48,861 nucleotides of DNA, taken from NCBI GenBank assembly GCA_002452695.1, contig DKFA01000112.1, forward strand, positions 50,832 to 99,692, given 5' to 3'. Positions within the stretch are counted from its first letter, which is position 1. Every line of letters begins with the position of its first letter. The stretch is from Dehalococcoidia bacterium UBA6808 (GTDB taxonomy: Bacteria > Chloroflexota > Dehalococcoidia > GIF9 > UBA5629). The translations under genes were made by a program, and so were the position numbers. This document shows positions 15,911-24,925 of the stretch, piece after piece. The notes below the pieces were generated by a model. The model was given only the letters and a program-made list of their open reading frames with translations. It was not told where the DNA came from and did no database searches.

Positions 15911-15950
15911 TGCCTTCAGGTTTCTTGAGCACTAATAATGCTGCATATAA

Positions 15951-15980
15951 GAGAGGGGGCTATATTCATAGCCCCCTCTC
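15951..15980 (-). terminator. Hairpin at the end of the Liv/CoA-transferase operon
   Basis: GAGAGGGGGCTAT (15951-15963) pairs perfectly with ATAGCCCCCTCTC (15968-15980), with a 4-base loop. It lies 21 bases beyond the last minus-strand stop, followed on that strand by TTATATG. Likely terminator of the minus operon. Confidence 0.75.
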
Positions 15981-16001
15981 AATTGATTATAAGCTGATTT
16001 T

Positions 16002-17318
16002 TTATTGCAGGTACTTCTTACGGATATAATCATTGTCCTGACCGATAGCGCACCTGACCCATTTTACGCGCGGTGGTGACTCCGACATCTTTATAAAGTT
16101 CACCGGCAGCTTGACTTTGCCGATGCCCGACTCATCGAATTCCTTGAAAGAGTTGCGCACTGCCCAGTGCGGGTTCTGCATGGTAGTGCTCGGGTTCTGG
16201 ACTTTCATGATGATCGGCACGCCGCCGCCGCGCCATTTTGAACGGGCGGACTTGATGCTGTAGTCCAGCGCCATCTTGACAAGCTCATCGGAAGTATACT
16301 TCTTCGTCTCATTACCGATCAGGCCATACAGCTCTTCCACTAAGGTTAGCATGTCTGGTATCCGGTCAAACGTGAAACGCCAGTCGTCCTCGTGCTTCCA
16401 TATCTTGAGTATCTTGAGCAGCGCTCTGAAATCATGGTCCCTTGAGGCTGCAATTGCCACCATGCCGTCCCTGCTTTTCCAGAATCCATAGGGGTACAGG
16501 CAGAAATCATGTATACCGATCCTGGGCCTGGCTTTATCCCAGGTAAAAGCAACCATCACCGGATATCCCACCAGCGAGGAATATGCATCGGCAGTGGCTA
16601 CGTCAACCATCTGCCCCTCGCCTGTTGCGCGGGCGTAATAGCGGGCGATTGCGCCACCCTGCGCCGCAAGTATTCCGCTGGTATGCCAGCCCAGCCAAAC
16701 TCCGGCTCTCAGAGGCCAGTTGTACGGCTCCTCCGCCGTGGCTACATCTCCGATATTGGCTGCCGCTCCGGATACAGCCTGCGCCGTAATATCCGAATCC
16801 GGTACATCGATCATCTCCTGCGCCTTTTTACCATATTGCCCATAGCTGCTGATGGCAATATAGACCAGGCCGGGATTCAGTTCACTCAGTTGCCTGTAGC
16901 CGATTCCCCAGGCATCCATCTGCCCCGGTTCGTAAGTATCAATCACTACATGAGCCTTCCTGGCAAGCTTTTTAAAATCCTCGCGGTCGCTTTCCTTGCG
17001 AAGATCCAGCGTAATATAGCGTTTATTGCGCGCTTCCATGATAAAAGGAACACCGGTGCCGTTGCGATTTACGCCATAGTGAGTTATCTTTCGTGACGGA
17101 TCACCTTCCGGAGGCTCTATTTTGATTACTTCTGCGCCGAACTCGGCGTAAATGCTCGAGCAGATATCCCCGCTCATATTGGCATAGCTGGCATCGAGTA
17201 TAACGTCGTCATCAAGAACCTCAGGTTTACCATCAGGGCTCATCATGGATTTAAGAAATATCTCGCGTTCTTTGCGGCTTCCGCCGTATCTGACCAGAAT
17301 CTGTTCTTTTTCGCTCAT
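16002..17318 (-). CDS. Class III (CaiB/BaiF) CoA transferase, paralog 1
   Basis: A 438-residue CaiB/BaiF-family CoA transferase. It moves CoA between carboxylates through an Asp-anhydride. It shows ILDASYANMSGDICSSIYAEFGAEVIKIEPP (40-70), the family GDPSR segment, and SDITAQAVSG, where Asp176 aligns with the catalytic Asp. A long N-terminal extension of about 38 residues precedes the domain. It is last in the operon livH-livM-livG-livF-CoAT-CoAT, 14 bases after its paralog. The pair may form two subunits, as in BbsEF, or two enzymes. The substrate is unknown. Confidence 0.9.
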   Translation of the reverse strand: MSEKEQILVRYGGSRKEREIFLKSMMSPDGKPEVLDDDVILDASYANMSGDICSSIYAEFGAEVIKIEPPEGDPSRKITHYGVNRNGTGVPFIMEARNKRYITLDLRKESDREDFKKLARKAHVVIDTYEPGQMDAWGIGYRQLSELNPGLVYIAISSYGQYGKKAQEMIDVPDSDITAQAVSGAAANIGDVATAEEPYNWPLRAGVWLGWHTSGILAAQGGAIARYYARATGEGQMVDVATADAYSSLVGYPVMVAFTWDKARPRIGIHDFCLYPYGFWKSRDGMVAIAASRDHDFRALLKILKIWKHEDDWRFTFDRIPDMLTLVEELYGLIGNETKKYTSDELVKMALDYSIKSARSKWRGGGVPIIMKVQNPSTTMQNPHWAVRNSFKEFDESGIGKVKLPVNFIKMSESPPRVKWVRCAIGQDNDYIRKKYLQ

Positions 17319-17332
17319 ATATTTACCCTAAT

Positions 17333-18673
17333 TCATTCTCCCCTGTAATTAAACATGGGATCACTTTTAATATCGTAATATACCGGTGGTTTGATGCCGG
17401 GTTTGTCGTCCCAGTAACCCACAACTCTTTCTTTTTCAAGTTGCCTGATTTCCTCGTCCGAGTAACCCAGCAACTTTTTCAGGATATAACGGTTGTGGTA
17501 TCCCAGCGGCCTGGCCAGCCATTTTATCCTCCCGGGGGTCTTGCTAAGCATGTCATGCGGCCCGGGCATCAGCAGGCGCTGATAGATATCGTCCGTAACC
17601 ATTACCACGCTGCCCCTTTCCCTACGCCACTCATCATTGGCGATATCATAGTCATCTTCGACCTGGGCAATGGCAAAATGGTGCTTTTTGGCCAGCTCAA
17701 CCAGGTTATCCACGGTACTCTCCGCAACCCATTTTTTGGCCGTCTCATAAAGCTCTTTAGCATTCTCAGGTTTAAGCCTTTCGAATGTATCAGTATACTT
17801 ATTCGCCAGATCGGGATGCCCCATGGCTTGGCAGACGCCTTTATACTGCTCATCTGTAGCGGCGGCAACAGCCACAAATTTCCCTTCGCTGGATTTAAAG
17901 ATGCCGGAGGGCGCCATGGTTGGATCGGTGTTGCCTGCACGCCCCAGCTCCTCACCCGTAATGCTTTCATAGGTAAAGTTGGGCATAATCCTCATCAGGG
18001 CTTCGGTCTGGGCCAGATCGATATACTGCCCCTTGCCTGTCTTCTTGCGGTAGTTAAGCGCCATGATAACCGCCAGGGCGCCGATATTGCCGGGCAGGAA
18101 ATCGCCTACATAGTCAGGCAGCTTGTAGTATTTATCGGTGCCGGGATAGCCTGTCAGGGAGATCGCTCCCGAAGCCGCCTGCGCCAGCAAGTCCCAGCCT
18201 GGGAAAAAGCGCATAGGGCCATACTGGCCATAGGTTGCGCAGCTCAGGTAAATGATGCCGGGATTGATCTTGCTCAACTGGCTGTAGCCGATGCCCCATG
18301 TTTCAGCCGTGCCGGAGGCGAAGTTCTCCATCACTACGTCGGCATTCTGGGCCAGCTTGTAAATGATCTCTTTGGCCTTGGGCAGTTTCAGGTTGAGGGA
18401 GAAGAAATACTTGCCGTACTGCACAAAGTGAAAACAGATGCTGGAATGTCTCCAAAAACTGCCCCACAGAACGCCGAAGCGCCAGAGGTCGCCCGTCCAG
18501 GGCAATTCAAACTTGATAACTTCGGCGCCGTACGATCCAAGCACTTTGGCCGCAGTCGGCCCATAAATCACGTGGGTAAAATCAAGCACACGAAGGCCTT
18601 TAAAAACTTCCGGTTTTTCCTTGACCTGTGAAGGATCGAACAGTTTTTTCGTATAGTCAAAATAATTTTCCAT
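17333..18673 (-). CDS. Class III (CaiB/BaiF) CoA transferase, paralog 2
   Basis: A 446-residue CaiB/BaiF-family CoA transferase with FKGLRVLDFTHVIYGPTAAKVLGSYGAEVIKFE near 25-56 and a WDLLAQAASG motif carrying the predicted catalytic Asp161. It lies 3 bases after livF and 14 before its paralog, so all are co-transcribed. Co-location with a complete importer suggests it activates an imported acid. The insertion WRFGVLWGSFWRHSSICFHF near 64-83 is rich in aromatics and replaces the usual substrate loop, which may reflect a bulky or hydrophobic substrate (inference). Confidence 0.9.
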   Translation of the reverse strand: MENYFDYTKKLFDPSQVKEKPEVFKGLRVLDFTHVIYGPTAAKVLGSYGAEVIKFELPWTGDLWRFGVLWGSFWRHSSICFHFVQYGKYFFSLNLKLPKAKEIIYKLAQNADVVMENFASGTAETWGIGYSQLSKINPGIIYLSCATYGQYGPMRFFPGWDLLAQAASGAISLTGYPGTDKYYKLPDYVGDFLPGNIGALAVIMALNYRKKTGKGQYIDLAQTEALMRIMPNFTYESITGEELGRAGNTDPTMAPSGIFKSSEGKFVAVAAATDEQYKGVCQAMGHPDLANKYTDTFERLKPENAKELYETAKKWVAESTVDNLVELAKKHHFAIAQVEDDYDIANDEWRRERGSVVMVTDDIYQRLLMPGPHDMLSKTPGRIKWLARPLGYHNRYILKKLLGYSDEEIRQLEKERVVGYWDDKPGIKPPVYYDIKSDPMFNYRGE

Positions 18674-18676
18674 ATT

Positions 18677-19381
18677 CTAAATCCCCAGGTATGCTTTCTT
18701 TACTGCATCGCTGTTGAGCAACACATCGCTTCTATCCGACAGCACGATCTTGCCGTTTTCCATGATGTAGCCGCGATTGGCTATCATCAGCGCCTGCCGC
18801 GCATTTTGCTCAGACAGTATGATAGTGATTTTCTCATCCTTCAGTTTGGCCAGCGTTTCATAGACAATTTCCAATACCTTGGGCGCAAGACCAAGAGAAG
18901 GCTCATCGACCATCAATAATTTAGGATTGGACATCAGGCCGCGGCCGATCACCAGCATCTGCTGTTCGCCGCCGCTTAATGTGCCGGCCGACTGGGTTTT
19001 CCTTTCCAGCAAGATGGGGAACATGTTGTAAACACGCACCAGCGTCTTCTTTCTGAATTTCCAGGCGGATGTATTATATGAACCCACCAGCAGGTTGTCC
19101 TCTACACTCATATAGGGGAAAATCCTGCGCGCTTCAGGCACCTGGGCAATGCCGCGTTTCACGATCTCGTGAGGCGGCAGCTTTTCGATCTTCTTACCCT
19201 CGAACAGTATCTCGCCCCTGGTGGGTTTGATCATGCCCAGGATTGTATTGATCAGGGTCGATTTGCCCGCTCCGTTGGAACCGAGCAGGGCTACCGTCTC
19301 GCGGTTATCTACCTTAAGGCTAACACCATAGAGTACCGGGGTAATACCATAAGCTACATATAAATCTTTTACTTCAAACAT
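18677..19381 (-). CDS. livF: Branched-chain amino acid-type ABC transporter ATPase LivF
   Basis: A 234-residue LivF-type ATPase with Walker A GSNGAGKST (about 34-42), the signature LSGGEQQMLVIGRGLM, Walker B LLMVDEPSLGLAP and an H-loop variant ILSEQN. It powers import with LivG, LivH and LivM at the cytoplasmic membrane. Its start overlaps the end of livG by 8 bases, so translation is coupled. All catalytic motifs look intact. Normal length. Confidence 0.95.
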   Translation of the reverse strand: MFEVKDLYVAYGITPVLYGVSLKVDNRETVALLGSNGAGKSTLINTILGMIKPTRGEILFEGKKIEKLPPHEIVKRGIAQVPEARRIFPYMSVEDNLLVGSYNTSAWKFRKKTLVRVYNMFPILLERKTQSAGTLSGGEQQMLVIGRGLMSNPKLLMVDEPSLGLAPKVLEIVYETLAKLKDEKITIILSEQNARQALMIANRGYIMENGKIVLSDRSDVLLNSDAVKKAYLGI

Positions 19382-20111
19382 GGCACGATCCTAAGTAGCA
19401 TTCGATCACGAGCGGGTCATTGGCAATTTCCTGCGGCAGACCCTCGGCAATCTTTTTGCCGTAATGCAGCACTACGACCCTGTTGGCTGCTTTCATCAGC
19501 GCCGCCATCACGTGCTCGATCCAGAGTATGGTGACGCCAAACTCTTCCTTGGCACGCTCCAGCAGCCTGACTGCTTTCGTTGCTTCAGCCGGGTTCAATC
19601 CGGCCATGACCTCATCGACAAAGATCAGTTTAGGGGTTGTCGCCAGCGCCCTGGCCAGCTCCAGACCGCGCAGTTCATACAATGTCAGATCCTTGCACAA
19701 CACGTTGCGCTTGCTGAACAGGCCGCAGAACTCCAGGTAATGGGTGGCTTCATAGCCCGCATCATCAAGGCTCTGGTTACTGCGGTCTTTGCCATAAAGA
19801 GCGCTGACAATGACGCTCGAAAGGGCCGTTAGTTCGGGGAAAGGACGCGGTATCTGGTAAGTACGGCTGATGCCCAGTTTGCACCTCTTGTAAGGCGCCA
19901 TCCTGGTGATATCCTTGCCCATGAACTGTATACTGCCGGTATCTGTAAAATATTTACCTGTGATCAGGTTGACTAACGTAGTCTTGCCGGCGCCGTTGGG
20001 CCCCATCAGACCCAGCGTCTCGCCTTCGTAGATGGAGAAGCTGACATCATCAATGGCCATCAGGCCGCCGAAATGCTTGGAAAGATTACTTGCTTTCAAT
20101 ATCTCGTTCAC
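19374..20111 (-). CDS. livG: Branched-chain amino acid-type ABC transporter ATPase LivG
   Basis: A 245-residue LivG-type ATPase with Walker A GPNGAGKTT (about 37-45), Walker B LIFVDEVMAGLNP and the H-loop LWIEHVM. The signature, normally LSGGQ or LSYGEQ, reads LTLYELRGLELARALA. That is unusual, though a known-looking variant in some Liv-family ATPases, and suggests an asymmetric pair with LivF. The start is GTG, with AGGAG upstream. The gene lies 4 bases after livM. Confidence 0.94.
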   Translation of the reverse strand: MNEILKASNLSKHFGGLMAIDDVSFSIYEGETLGLMGPNGAGKTTLVNLITGKYFTDTGSIQFMGKDITRMAPYKRCKLGISRTYQIPRPFPELTALSSVIVSALYGKDRSNQSLDDAGYEATHYLEFCGLFSKRNVLCKDLTLYELRGLELARALATTPKLIFVDEVMAGLNPAEATKAVRLLERAKEEFGVTILWIEHVMAALMKAANRVVVLHYGKKIAEGLPQEIANDPLVIECYLGSCHV

Positions 20112-20115
20112 TTAA

Positions 20116-21153
20116 CTATCTCCTCACATGCAGGGTCGGAAGGTATTCCCGGTAGTGGCGCTTCCTGTAAAGGCCGAACAGGCCTTCCGGCAGTGTGAGC
20201 AACAGTATCAGCAGGATGATGGGGAACAAAACCGGCGAGTAATCGCCTATCACCTGGATGAGCAGAAGTTCCAGGAAGGCGATAAAGTAACCGCCGACCA
20301 CGTTACCGTATATCTGCACGCGGCCGCCGATCATGTTTACCATTAGCACTTTCAACATGAAGGTCAGCGGCAGATAAGTGACACCGGCAAAAGTGCCGTA
20401 GTAATGCGCATAGAACCATCCGACAACTGCGATCATTACCGCCGGGATGGTGAAACTGATGATTTTCATCTTATTGACATTCACACCCATCGCTGCCGCG
20501 ACCTCCTCATCGTCATTGATCGCAGCCAGCGAAGTGGAGAACCTGGAGCGCATGACCTTGTCCACGATAAACATGTACAGCAGCATCATTAGCAGGGCGC
20601 CAAGGCCGATAATCAGCTGGTTGAGCGTGAATGATCCCACGTTGATCAGAGGCGCAATGCCGGACAGGCCGACCTCACCCCTGAATATATCCGTGTAGAT
20701 AAATGTGATCTCCAGGAAGACCAGCGGGAAAAGCAGTGTCAGCAATGTGTAATAAAGACCGCCGGAGAGGATGGCCAGCGGGCTCATTAACAACCCGAAG
20801 AACAGCCCGACAATCAGCGCCGCAAGTAGCGTTACCTGGGGCGGCCAGTGTAGATGAATGCTGCAAAGTGCAGCAGCGTAGCCGCCGGCGCCGATATAAA
20901 ACTGCGGCCCGAAATTCATGCGGCCCGTGCCCAGTGTCATCCAACTCAACGGTATGGCTATGGCTGCCAGCAGGTTGGCATCAATCAATGTCGGCAGCAG
21001 TGTAGGGTAAAAGAAATATGCCAGTATCGGCAACACAATCAATAGCCCGACATAAATTAACGGGTTGCGCCAGTAGCGGGGTTCGATATTCCATTCAAAT
21101 TTTTGTGCGCCAAACCTGAACACCAGTTTTTCGCGTTTTACTTCTAATTCCAT
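20116..21153 (-). CDS. livM: Branched-chain amino acid-type ABC permease LivM
   Basis: A 345-residue permease with about eight to ten membrane helices. An N-terminal soluble stretch (about 30 residues) leads into NPLIYVGLLIVLPILAYFF. The Liv-family coupling region appears as RSRFSTSLAAINDDEEVAAAMGVNVNKMKIISFTIPAVM near 193-230. It forms the transmembrane pore with LivH. It starts 4 bases after livH. Normal length and no break. Confidence 0.93.
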   Translation of the reverse strand: MELEVKREKLVFRFGAQKFEWNIEPRYWRNPLIYVGLLIVLPILAYFFYPTLLPTLIDANLLAAIAIPLSWMTLGTGRMNFGPQFYIGAGGYAAALCSIHLHWPPQVTLLAALIVGLFFGLLMSPLAILSGGLYYTLLTLLFPLVFLEITFIYTDIFRGEVGLSGIAPLINVGSFTLNQLIIGLGALLMMLLYMFIVDKVMRSRFSTSLAAINDDEEVAAAMGVNVNKMKIISFTIPAVMIAVVGWFYAHYYGTFAGVTYLPLTFMLKVLMVNMIGGRVQIYGNVVGGYFIAFLELLLIQVIGDYSPVLFPIILLILLLTLPEGLFGLYRKRHYREYLPTLHVRR

Positions 21154-21157
21154 CGTT

Positions 21158-22033
21158 TCACCACAAGCTTTCCGTCTTGGCGATACCCTGCGGCCTGACC
21201 ATTAACATGACTACGACCACGGCCAGACCAGCAAGGTTCATCAGACGAGGTTCATTCAGCGTGAAGGAGGCTACGGCGTGCGTAAAACCTATTATATAAC
21301 TGGCAATAATCGTGCCCCGGATATTGCCCAGACCTCCCATCACCGAGATCAGGATAGCCGTTATCATGTAACCCCACCCCATACTTGGGTCCACCGCCCA
21401 GACTGGCGCGATCAACAACATGGCGATAATCACAGGAATCACGACGAGGATCATAATGAACATGTAGATGCTCTCGACTTCAATGCCCATGATCTTGGCG
21501 GCGTCGGTATCAAACGAAATGGCCCTCACCGCCAGCCCTGTCTTCGTTTTAAGGAAGAACAGGATAAACAGAACCGTCACTACGATACCGACCGCTGCGG
21601 CAATAATCATCTGAATCGGGATAGTGGTTGCCCCGATCTCGACATTGCCGGGGATGATCGTGGTGGGAAGGAAGACCGCGGTCTGGATCGGATACCATTC
21701 GAGGGCTGCCTGCTCTGCGATCATAGCGATCAGCAACAGGCCCGTGATGATCTTCTCTTCCATTTCCAGATATCTGGCTACTATCCCTTTATATATCAGG
21801 ATTGAGATCACCGCCTGCACAATCACCATCAGCGTGATAGATAACCAGAGCGGCAACCCCAGGGTATGGAAAAACAACCAGGTCAAGTAGATGGTGGCTA
21901 CGAATATGTATGCGTAGCCAAGATGGAAAATGCGCAGGACGCCACAGATGAGAGAAAAGCCAAGTGAAACGAGCAGGTACAGGGAACCGAGCAACACAGT
22001 GTAGATAAGCGTAGTCTCAATAGTTGTCAGCAC
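21158..22033 (-). CDS. livH: Branched-chain amino acid-type ABC permease LivH
   Basis: A 291-residue permease with about eight helices. The coupling segment KTKTGLAVRAISFDTDAAKIMGIEVESIYMF near 166-195 and the closing GGLGNIRGTIIASYIIGF near 232-250 are LivH hallmarks. The start is GTG at 22033, with GAAAGG 7 bases upstream. It is first in the minus-strand operon with livM, livG, livF and two CoA transferases, downstream of a good promoter. Confidence 0.93.
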   Translation of the reverse strand: MLTTIETTLIYTVLLGSLYLLVSLGFSLICGVLRIFHLGYAYIFVATIYLTWLFFHTLGLPLWLSITLMVIVQAVISILIYKGIVARYLEMEEKIITGLLLIAMIAEQAALEWYPIQTAVFLPTTIIPGNVEIGATTIPIQMIIAAAVGIVVTVLFILFFLKTKTGLAVRAISFDTDAAKIMGIEVESIYMFIMILVVIPVIIAMLLIAPVWAVDPSMGWGYMITAILISVMGGLGNIRGTIIASYIIGFTHAVASFTLNEPRLMNLAGLAVVVVMLMVRPQGIAKTESLW

Positions 22034-22083
22034 GTTCTACCTTTCTCTATTTTATTTTTTCCTCCCGTCAAACACCGAAGCAA

Positions 22084-22112
22084 ATAGTAACAGGAAATTA
22101 TCAGGCTGTCAA
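22084..22112 (-). promoter_or_regulatory. Promoter of the Liv/CoA-transferase operon
   Basis: On the minus strand, TTGACA (22112-22107), a 17-base spacer, then TACTAT (22089-22084). The leader is about 45 bases. Confidence 0.65.
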
Positions 22113-22158
22113 TACATCGTATGCAAATAAACGAATATGTTACTTAGTAGTGTCTATA

Positions 22159-22188
22159 TTGACTTTTCACCCTGCAACGCATTACTAT
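22159..22188 (+). promoter_or_regulatory. Promoter of the phosphohexomutase operon
   Basis: TTGACT (22159-22164), an 18-base spacer, then TACTAT (22183-22188). The start near 22195 supports ATG 22215 over the longer frame beginning at 22137. Confidence 0.5.
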
Positions 22189-22214
22189 CAGGTAAAAATT
22201 TTCTTGTTCGCAAC

Positions 22215-23585
22215 ATGAGTATGATAAACAAACGGTTGTTTGGCACCAGCGGCATACGTGGGGTAGTAAACCGTGACCTGACCCCTTCGTTATGCAGTGA
22301 CATAGGCAGGGCATTGGGCACTATGCTGCCGGCTGGATCATCTGTATGTATGGGGACTGATTCACGGTTGAGCCGCGAAATGGTCAAGCAGGCGGTATCG
22401 GACGGATTGATTGACGCGGGCATCAATGTGGCACATCTCGGTATTGTCCCCACACCGGCCCTGGCCCTGCTGACCAGGGAAATCGGTTTCGATGCCGGGG
22501 TGATGATCACGGCCTCGCATAACCCGCCTGAATACAACGGGATCAAACTGTTTAACAGGGACGGCATCGGGTACAGCAGGGACCAGGAAGAGGTCCTGGA
22601 AAACATCTATTACGAGGGAAAATTCAGAATCAGCAAAACAGGCGCCGCTGAAACGCTCATGCGCGCCCGGCTGAGATATATGGAAGCCATCAAGCCGCTG
22701 ATCAAGGATTTCAAATTTAACACCGATCTGAAGCTCCTCGTAGACCCCGGCGGCGGGGCGGCTGCCGGCTTCGCCAGCTATATTTTGGAGAGCCTCGGTT
22801 TCAAGGTTATATCGTTTAACGATGTGCCTGACGGGCGTTTCCCCGGGCGCAATCCGGAACCCCGTGAAGACACTCTCCTGGAAACAATGCGCTTCCTGCG
22901 GCAGAAGAATGCGGACCTGGCTGTCTGTTTCGACGGCGATGCCGACCGCGTCGTTTTCTGTGACCAGACTGGATTTCTCGGCTTTAATGAAATGCTGGCC
23001 TACATTTCGCGCCTGGTCGTTAAAATGACCGGCCGTAAAACGGTCGCCGCCACTGTTGAAACCGGTATCCTGCTCGATTGCGCCATAGAAGACCTCGGAG
23101 CCAGTGTGATTCGCGGTAAGGTCGGTGATGTTTATACCGCCTATCTGGCACGCGATAACAACTCCGCGCTCGGGGTTGAGCCGGCCGGAGTATACATCAT
23201 ACCGGAAGCAGGCTACTATCCCGACAGCATCTACGCAACTTTATTACTCCTTTCCTCTCTCAGCAATGTTGCTGAGATCAGGCAGTTTTTCAGGACATTG
23301 CCTCCGCTTTTTTTCAGCAAGGACAGGGTGGATTGCCCTGATGACCGTAAACAAGCGGTGATGGAAAAAATAAGGCAAAAGGCAGCCTTTCTCAAACCGG
23401 TTGCCATTAATGACCTGGACGGCCTCAGGCTGGAGTTCGGGGGATCCTGGATGTTAATCAGGGCATCCGGCACAGAGCCCGTCATAAGAATAATGGCAGA
23501 ATCGAAATCACAGGTTTATACGCATGACCTGCTGACTGGCGGTGTCGCGATTGTGCGTGATTCGATCAAAGAGGTAGGCGCTTGA
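22215..23585 (+). CDS. Phosphoglucomutase/phosphomannomutase family protein
   Basis: About 456 residues of the alpha-D-phosphohexomutase family, which interconverts sugar 1- and 6-phosphates. It starts LFGTSGIRGVVNRDLTP and has the phosphoserine loop TASHNPPEYNG (Ser101 from this start), the metal loop DGDADR and the phosphate-binding RASGTEPVIR near the C-terminus. It could be a PMM/PGM or GlmM-like enzyme. I chose ATG 22215 because the promoter lies inside the longer frame. It overlaps the nucleotidyltransferase start, so the two probably work in sequence to make a nucleotide sugar. Confidence 0.92.
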   Translation: MSMINKRLFGTSGIRGVVNRDLTPSLCSDIGRALGTMLPAGSSVCMGTDSRLSREMVKQAVSDGLIDAGINVAHLGIVPTPALALLTREIGFDAGVMITASHNPPEYNGIKLFNRDGIGYSRDQEEVLENIYYEGKFRISKTGAAETLMRARLRYMEAIKPLIKDFKFNTDLKLLVDPGGGAAAGFASYILESLGFKVISFNDVPDGRFPGRNPEPREDTLLETMRFLRQKNADLAVCFDGDADRVVFCDQTGFLGFNEMLAYISRLVVKMTGRKTVAATVETGILLDCAIEDLGASVIRGKVGDVYTAYLARDNNSALGVEPAGVYIIPEAGYYPDSIYATLLLLSSLSNVAEIRQFFRTLPPLFFSKDRVDCPDDRKQAVMEKIRQKAAFLKPVAINDLDGLRLEFGGSWMLIRASGTEPVIRIMAESKSQVYTHDLLTGGVAIVRDSIKEVGA

Positions 23586-24925
23586 AGGTAGTATTCCTGT
23601 GCGGCGGTGTCGGCAAGAGGATGTTCCCCATCACCGAAGACAAGTTCCTCATCAATTTCATGGGGTGTACGCTGCTCGAACGCCAGATTATCCTGGCGCG
23701 CGATGCGGGACTGACTGATTTTGTCATTATCAGCAATCCGGCCAATATCGACCGCATTAAACGGGCCGTTTCTGCTATCAGCGGCGCCAATTTCGCCTTT
23801 ACCATACAGCAGCAGCCCCTGGGAATAGCCGACGCTTTGAAAAGCGCAGCCTCATTACTTGACGAAGCAATACTGGTCGTCAACCCCAACGATGCTTTTG
23901 AGCAGTCCGCTTACAAAGCATTACTGGCTGCCTCAACCAGGGAGAAAGCAGTTTCATACATGCTGGGCTATGAGGTCAATCAGTATTTCCCCGGTGGTTA
24001 CCTGGCTGTTGACAGCCACAATCTCCTTACCCGAATAGTGGAGAAGCCTGCGCCCGGAACAGAACCGGGCAACCTGGTCAACATCCTGCTTCACCTGCAT
24101 ACCGACACGGATAGGCTGTTCAAATATATGGCAGCCGCCAAAACGAACCGTGATGACGTCTACGAATGCGCCATGGACAGAATGGTCAAAGACGGTTACA
24201 GCATTGAGGTAGTACCCTACAGCGGAGCCTGGGCGCCGATCAAATACCCCTGGCACATACTGGATGCTGTTAAACTATTGCTGGACTTAAGCGAACGGAG
24301 TATAGCTCCATCAGTCAGCATCTCTGAACGCGCCACTGTAGCCGGCAAAGTAATTATCGGTGAAAATGTGCGGATACTGGAAAACGCTGTAATACGCGGC
24401 CCGGCTTACATCGGCCCGAACACGATCGTAGGCAACAATGCCTTGATCAGGGAATACAGTCACATAGGCGCCGGCTGCGTGGTCGGTTTTTCTACGGAGA
24501 TCAAAGGATCTTACATAGGCAACAATTGCTGGTTCCACTCCAACTATATCGGCGATTCTATCATTGGCAACAATTGCTCGTTTGGATCCGGCATGGTCAC
24601 AGCAAATTTCCGCTTAGATGAAAAAGAGGTTAAAGTTAAAGTAGGCGGCGATGTGCTTTCCACAGGCAGGGACCATTTCGGCGTCATTATCGGTGATAAT
24701 TGCAAAATGGGCATCAATTCTGGAATACTGCCGGGCCGGCGCGTGGGGCCTAACTCGATCGTGGGTCCGCATGTATGCCTGGATAATGACCTGGGCCCAG
24801 GCCAGATGGCGCTCGGTCGGCAGGAGTATAAGCTTGTCAAACACGGCATCGAGTTGGCTGCAGCAAAAAAAACAGGGACAGAAAAAACACCCCCGGTAAA
24901 TAATGCCTTCAATAGACAGAGATAG
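23582..24925 (+). CDS. Sugar-phosphate nucleotidyltransferase with a left-handed beta-helix domain
   Basis: A 447-residue two-domain protein. Residues 1-230 form a nucleotidyltransferase with the start motif VVFLCGGVGKRMFPITEDK, where Cys-Gly-Gly replaces the usual Ala-Gly-Gly. From about 240 to 420 there are hexapeptide repeats (VIIGENVRILENAVI and similar) of a left-handed beta-helix, as in GlmU or mannose-1-P guanylyltransferases. It joins a nucleotide to a sugar 1-phosphate supplied by the preceding mutase; the sugar is uncertain. The start is TTG in a TTGA overlap with the upstream stop. A Lys-rich tail overlaps uppS by 23 bases. Confidence 0.85.
   Translation: MKVVFLCGGVGKRMFPITEDKFLINFMGCTLLERQIILARDAGLTDFVIISNPANIDRIKRAVSAISGANFAFTIQQQPLGIADALKSAASLLDEAILVVNPNDAFEQSAYKALLAASTREKAVSYMLGYEVNQYFPGGYLAVDSHNLLTRIVEKPAPGTEPGNLVNILLHLHTDTDRLFKYMAAAKTNRDDVYECAMDRMVKDGYSIEVVPYSGAWAPIKYPWHILDAVKLLLDLSERSIAPSVSISERATVAGKVIIGENVRILENAVIRGPAYIGPNTIVGNNALIREYSHIGAGCVVGFSTEIKGSYIGNNCWFHSNYIGDSIIGNNCSFGSGMVTANFRLDEKEVKVKVGGDVLSTGRDHFGVIIGDNCKMGINSGILPGRRVGPNSIVGPHVCLDNDLGPGQMALGRQEYKLVKHGIELAAAKKTGTEKTPPVNNAFNRQR

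Noticed and set aside
17441..18631. A 396-codon open frame on the plus strand opposite the second CoA transferase
   Set aside because: It is the antisense shadow of a gene with clear family motifs. It has no promoter or ribosome site and its product resembles nothing; long shadow frames are common in moderately GC-rich coding DNA.
22137..22214. Longer N-terminus for the phosphohexomutase
   Set aside because: The added residues do not look like the family and the probable promoter lies within them.
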